This document shows positions 61,091 through 64,000 of a DNA stretch of 64,000 nt, in pieces. Position 1 is the stretch's first letter. The number at the start of each line of letters is the position of its first letter. Made by a program: the position numbers and the translations under genes. Below the pieces are notes generated by a model that saw only the letters and a program-made list of their open reading frames with translations, did not search any database and was not told the origin of the DNA. Source of the stretch: Sclerurus mexicanus (lineage: Eukaryota > Chordata > Aves > Passeriformes > Furnariidae); NCBI GenBank assembly GCA_013396755.1, contig VWZF01004872.1:62001-126000 (forward strand), given 5' to 3'.

Positions 61091-64000
61091 TGAGTTCCCT
61101 GCATCTTTGCCACCCCAGGGTGCAGCCAATGTCCCACACTGGTCTTGTTGCTTCAGAGTCACACGGCAACCCTCAGAAATCATCTAATAACAGCTGGAGA
61201 AGAAAAGCCTCTTCTGCTTGTAGCTCATATCATCCAGCAGGCTCTTTCAGTAAGAATGGTGCATTTTAAAGCCTATGTCTATATTAAGGACTCAGGAAGA
61301 TTCTTTTTTTCCATCTCCTGAAAGAATGAGAAGTCCAATTCACATTCCATTGCATAATTTCTAAAAGTGAAGATTCTCCATAAAAAGTATTACCTTACCT
61401 TTGTTTGCATTTTTTTTTCTCAAAGCAGCAAGGCTCAGAGCTTGCATTTGCACAATTTCTGGATTTTTTTTCCTTAGCAATACTATAGCTCATTTGACCA
61501 GTAGTAATGTTGTAATTATAGAGGTGGATTTATTGTGTAATAAGTGAAAATGCAGACACACTTGCAACTTCACTCCATACCTCTCTCCTGTTTGCTGCTA
61601 GACCAAGTTATTTGATCTTATTTGCACTGAATTGTAAAGTTGTTGAACTGTTGTCACTTCTTCTCAGTGAGACAAGTCAGACTATGTTCTTCATAGCTAT
61701 TTAAATTCTTTTGGCTGGAAAGTTCAATTATATATGATGACTTCAACAACTATACAAAAATAGTCTCTAGTTTAATTTTGTCCTTGAAAAATCCAGGTGT
61801 TTATATTTAAGTACCATTTTTAAAAGGTTTTTTCCCCCTAATACTATAATTAGGCACAATCTTGAATTCCTTTTTATCACTGTGGAATGTGTAAGAAAGG
61901 AAAACTAAAGTATGTTTTTTATTGGTACTGTGATTTTCTAGTGACACTACAGGGAATAAAATAATTACAGAAAGAAATGAAACCTTAAACTGAAAAAAAA
62001 AAAGTAATCTGGTAGCCTAATCTCTGTCTAGATTGGAGATCGGTGAATTTGGGAATGAAGAATAAATTCACCTAAAGCAGTAGTTTCAGGTGATTGCAAT
62101 TTTTTGTGAATTTGGGGAAGTTTCTTCCCTTCCAGAATGGGAAGCAGAATGTGTGGAAAAAAAGAAAAGGACGAGAAAACTTCTTCTATTTGGATATTTT
62201 CCAATGAAACAATTTATACTTCTTTTTTTATGCCAAAATAATATTTTAATTTTATAGTCAAATATTTTATTATCATGTTTTAAGGACTGATATGATCATG
62301 AGATGAACAGTTGATGGTTCAGTTGAAGGGCTTCCATTTTTACATCAGGTTTTCAAAACTTTTTTTTCCCCCCCAAAAGTAAAACAGTGGGGAGATATGT
62401 GGGGATGTTACCAACAAGCCAAAAAAAGTCTGTTGCTTTCTCAAATCTAGCAAAAAGTCAATGAAAGGGTTTTCATTAATCTTTTTGATATCACATTGCT
62501 ATGTAAATCTGCTATGTAAATCTGTTTATGCATTGTTCTTGGGTAAAAAACAAGAGGGTAGGCTATTTGCTCAATGGTCTATGATCTGGCTGAAAAGCAC
62601 GGTGGGCATGCCTTTGCCCCACTCCCAATGTAAGGTGCACCTTTTGCCAGAATTTTATAAAAATCCAGAGACTCATTCCTTCCCAGTTCCACTTCTTATA
62701 CTGCTCCATCTTCAGTAATTTTTAAAACTTCAAAATTAAGTGAAGATATAGAGAATTTCCCAAGTAAAAAAAAAAAAAAATAAATCACTTAAGATGAGAT
62801 CATACAGTTCAGAAAATCACACCAACATTTTATTTGCATTTATTCCCTGAAGACTAGAAACACCTGCAAGATCTGAAATGATTTTGACTTTCGAGGAATT
62901 GACAACTGTCCTTGATGTATTAAATAGCAGGAGAGCAGGTGGCAATGCAATTGCCATGAATGGTTTTATAAGGCATGCTTGTGTGACTGGTTCATGATCC
63001 TAATTCTCTAGGTCAGCATCAATGAAGAAAAGTGGCTTCTCTCCACTGCCACCAGGCTGTCATCACGTTGTAGTGTAAGTGGCAGAAGGAGGTCAACAGC
63101 TAATGAATCTTGTGAGCAGACTCACCACTTTCAGATTGCAGTGCCTTTAGAGATTCCTGCTTTTTTTCTTTTCTTATTTTACCCCAGTGACCCTTCCATC
63201 CTCAGAAGCATTTTGCTTTTCCTGGCCTCTGGCAAATCAAAAATACTAGACTTTGAATAGGGAGCTTCTACTGCTGCCAGTTAGTCTTTGAAAGAACCAG
63301 AGAAAGTATGTTGCCAGATTTTTATTTTTTCTTATGAGCTCTGAGATAAAGGTTCAGGTTAATGATAGTTTTGCAATTACATGAACTTTCTGAAGGGCAT
63401 TTTTCCTCAGTAGCTTTGATTAAGTTATTGAATTGTTACTACTTTAAGAAAAAGGTGTCATTCAGCTGTCCTCTCTGTGCTTTAGAGCTAGTCATGAAAG
63501 CTGTACTACACACTCTGCTATAGTATTGATGGATATATTCATAGTATCAGGTTCACCAGTAACTCTGAGATGCAGCAGAAAAGCAGCCTAGTGACCATCA
63601 CTTTATCCATTTCTCCCTTGTGCAAAAGAAATGATCAGGTAAGTACAAAGGAGAGGTTGCAAGAGGGATAGTTAGAACGTAAATATTTGAGAAATATGAA
63701 TCCTGAGTTGTTTATGCCTTGAACTATTTCCTAGTAATGCATTATCTTTTATAATTGCTTAGTTTTTATGATGTCTTGCTTAAGTATTTCCACTTCACTT
63801 TGCTATAGGTACTGCAGGGCAGTGTTAGGTTGTTTCTTATTCCAGAGCAAAGGCAAAGACTCTGAGACAGCTAGATTGAGTGGTGACAGCCCAAGGAACC
63901 ACTATGTTCCCATAAAACATGTGTAGCTAAGTGACATCCATCTACTATAGATACAGTATTGCTGCCTTACAGACACTGATGATAACAGGACGGGACAAAA
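61091..64000. other. Unique noncoding sequence
   Basis: A 13-bp duplication 'gctatgtaaatct' lies at 62,498-62,523 and an A15 run at 62,766-62,780. No exon, RNA or transposon is recognised, and open frames are at most 85 codons. Confidence 0.5.

Overview
The window reads as vertebrate nuclear DNA from a bird, most likely a songbird (Passeriformes). It is AT-rich with no operon-like gene packing. It holds several CR1 LINE 3' ends in both orientations, several long terminal repeats (LTRs) of avian endogenous retroviruses, and one tRNA-Ile-derived SINE carrying a CR1 tail, a type known from songbirds. I recognise no protein-coding gene, no rRNA, no functional tRNA, no CpG island and no CRISPR. 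The best reading is an intergenic or large-intron, gene-poor segment. The many 60-160 codon open frames are short, overlap in several frames, and match no family I know.

Layout. 1-12.4 kb: mostly unique AT-rich sequence with an old minus-strand CR1 tail (about 2.73-2.9 kb), a clear plus-strand CR1 3' end (8.46-8.74 kb) and a 34-bp tandem duplication (10.67 kb). 12.4-13.4 kb: an LTR-like block. 13.4-25.9 kb: unique sequence with a (TA)14 microsatellite and a striking 53-nt near-perfect hairpin (23,346-23,398). 25.9-26.7 kb: a minus-strand LTR ('copy A'). 30.4-30.9 kb: minus-strand CR1. 33.3-33.65 kb: very old CR1. 35.66-36.5 kb: a plus-strand LTR of a second family, followed at once by a 160-bp (GAAAAA)n hexanucleotide array. 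42.2 kb: a weak candidate exon. 44.1-44.5 kb: old CR1. 45.34-45.48 kb: the tRNA-Ile/CR1 SINE. 48.4-50.6 kb: a second copy of the copy-A LTR family (plus strand), about 0.8 kb of unexplained sequence, then a well-bounded ERVK-type solo LTR (minus strand). 53.0-53.27 kb: plus-strand CR1 whose 3' tail nearly matches the SINE tail. 60.6-61.1 kb: two abutting, opposite-strand open segments with splice-like borders, the best but still weak exon candidates.

How the parts relate. The only functional linkage readable here is parasitism among transposons. The SINE carries the same 3' tail as the CR1 at 53 kb, so CR1 enzymes probably mobilised it. The LTRs appear to be solo or truncated insertions with no recognisable gag, pol or env. 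I found no clearly novel multi-gene system. The observations most worth checking are the hairpin, the candidate exons, and the unexplained DNA between the two LTRs near 49.2-50 kb.
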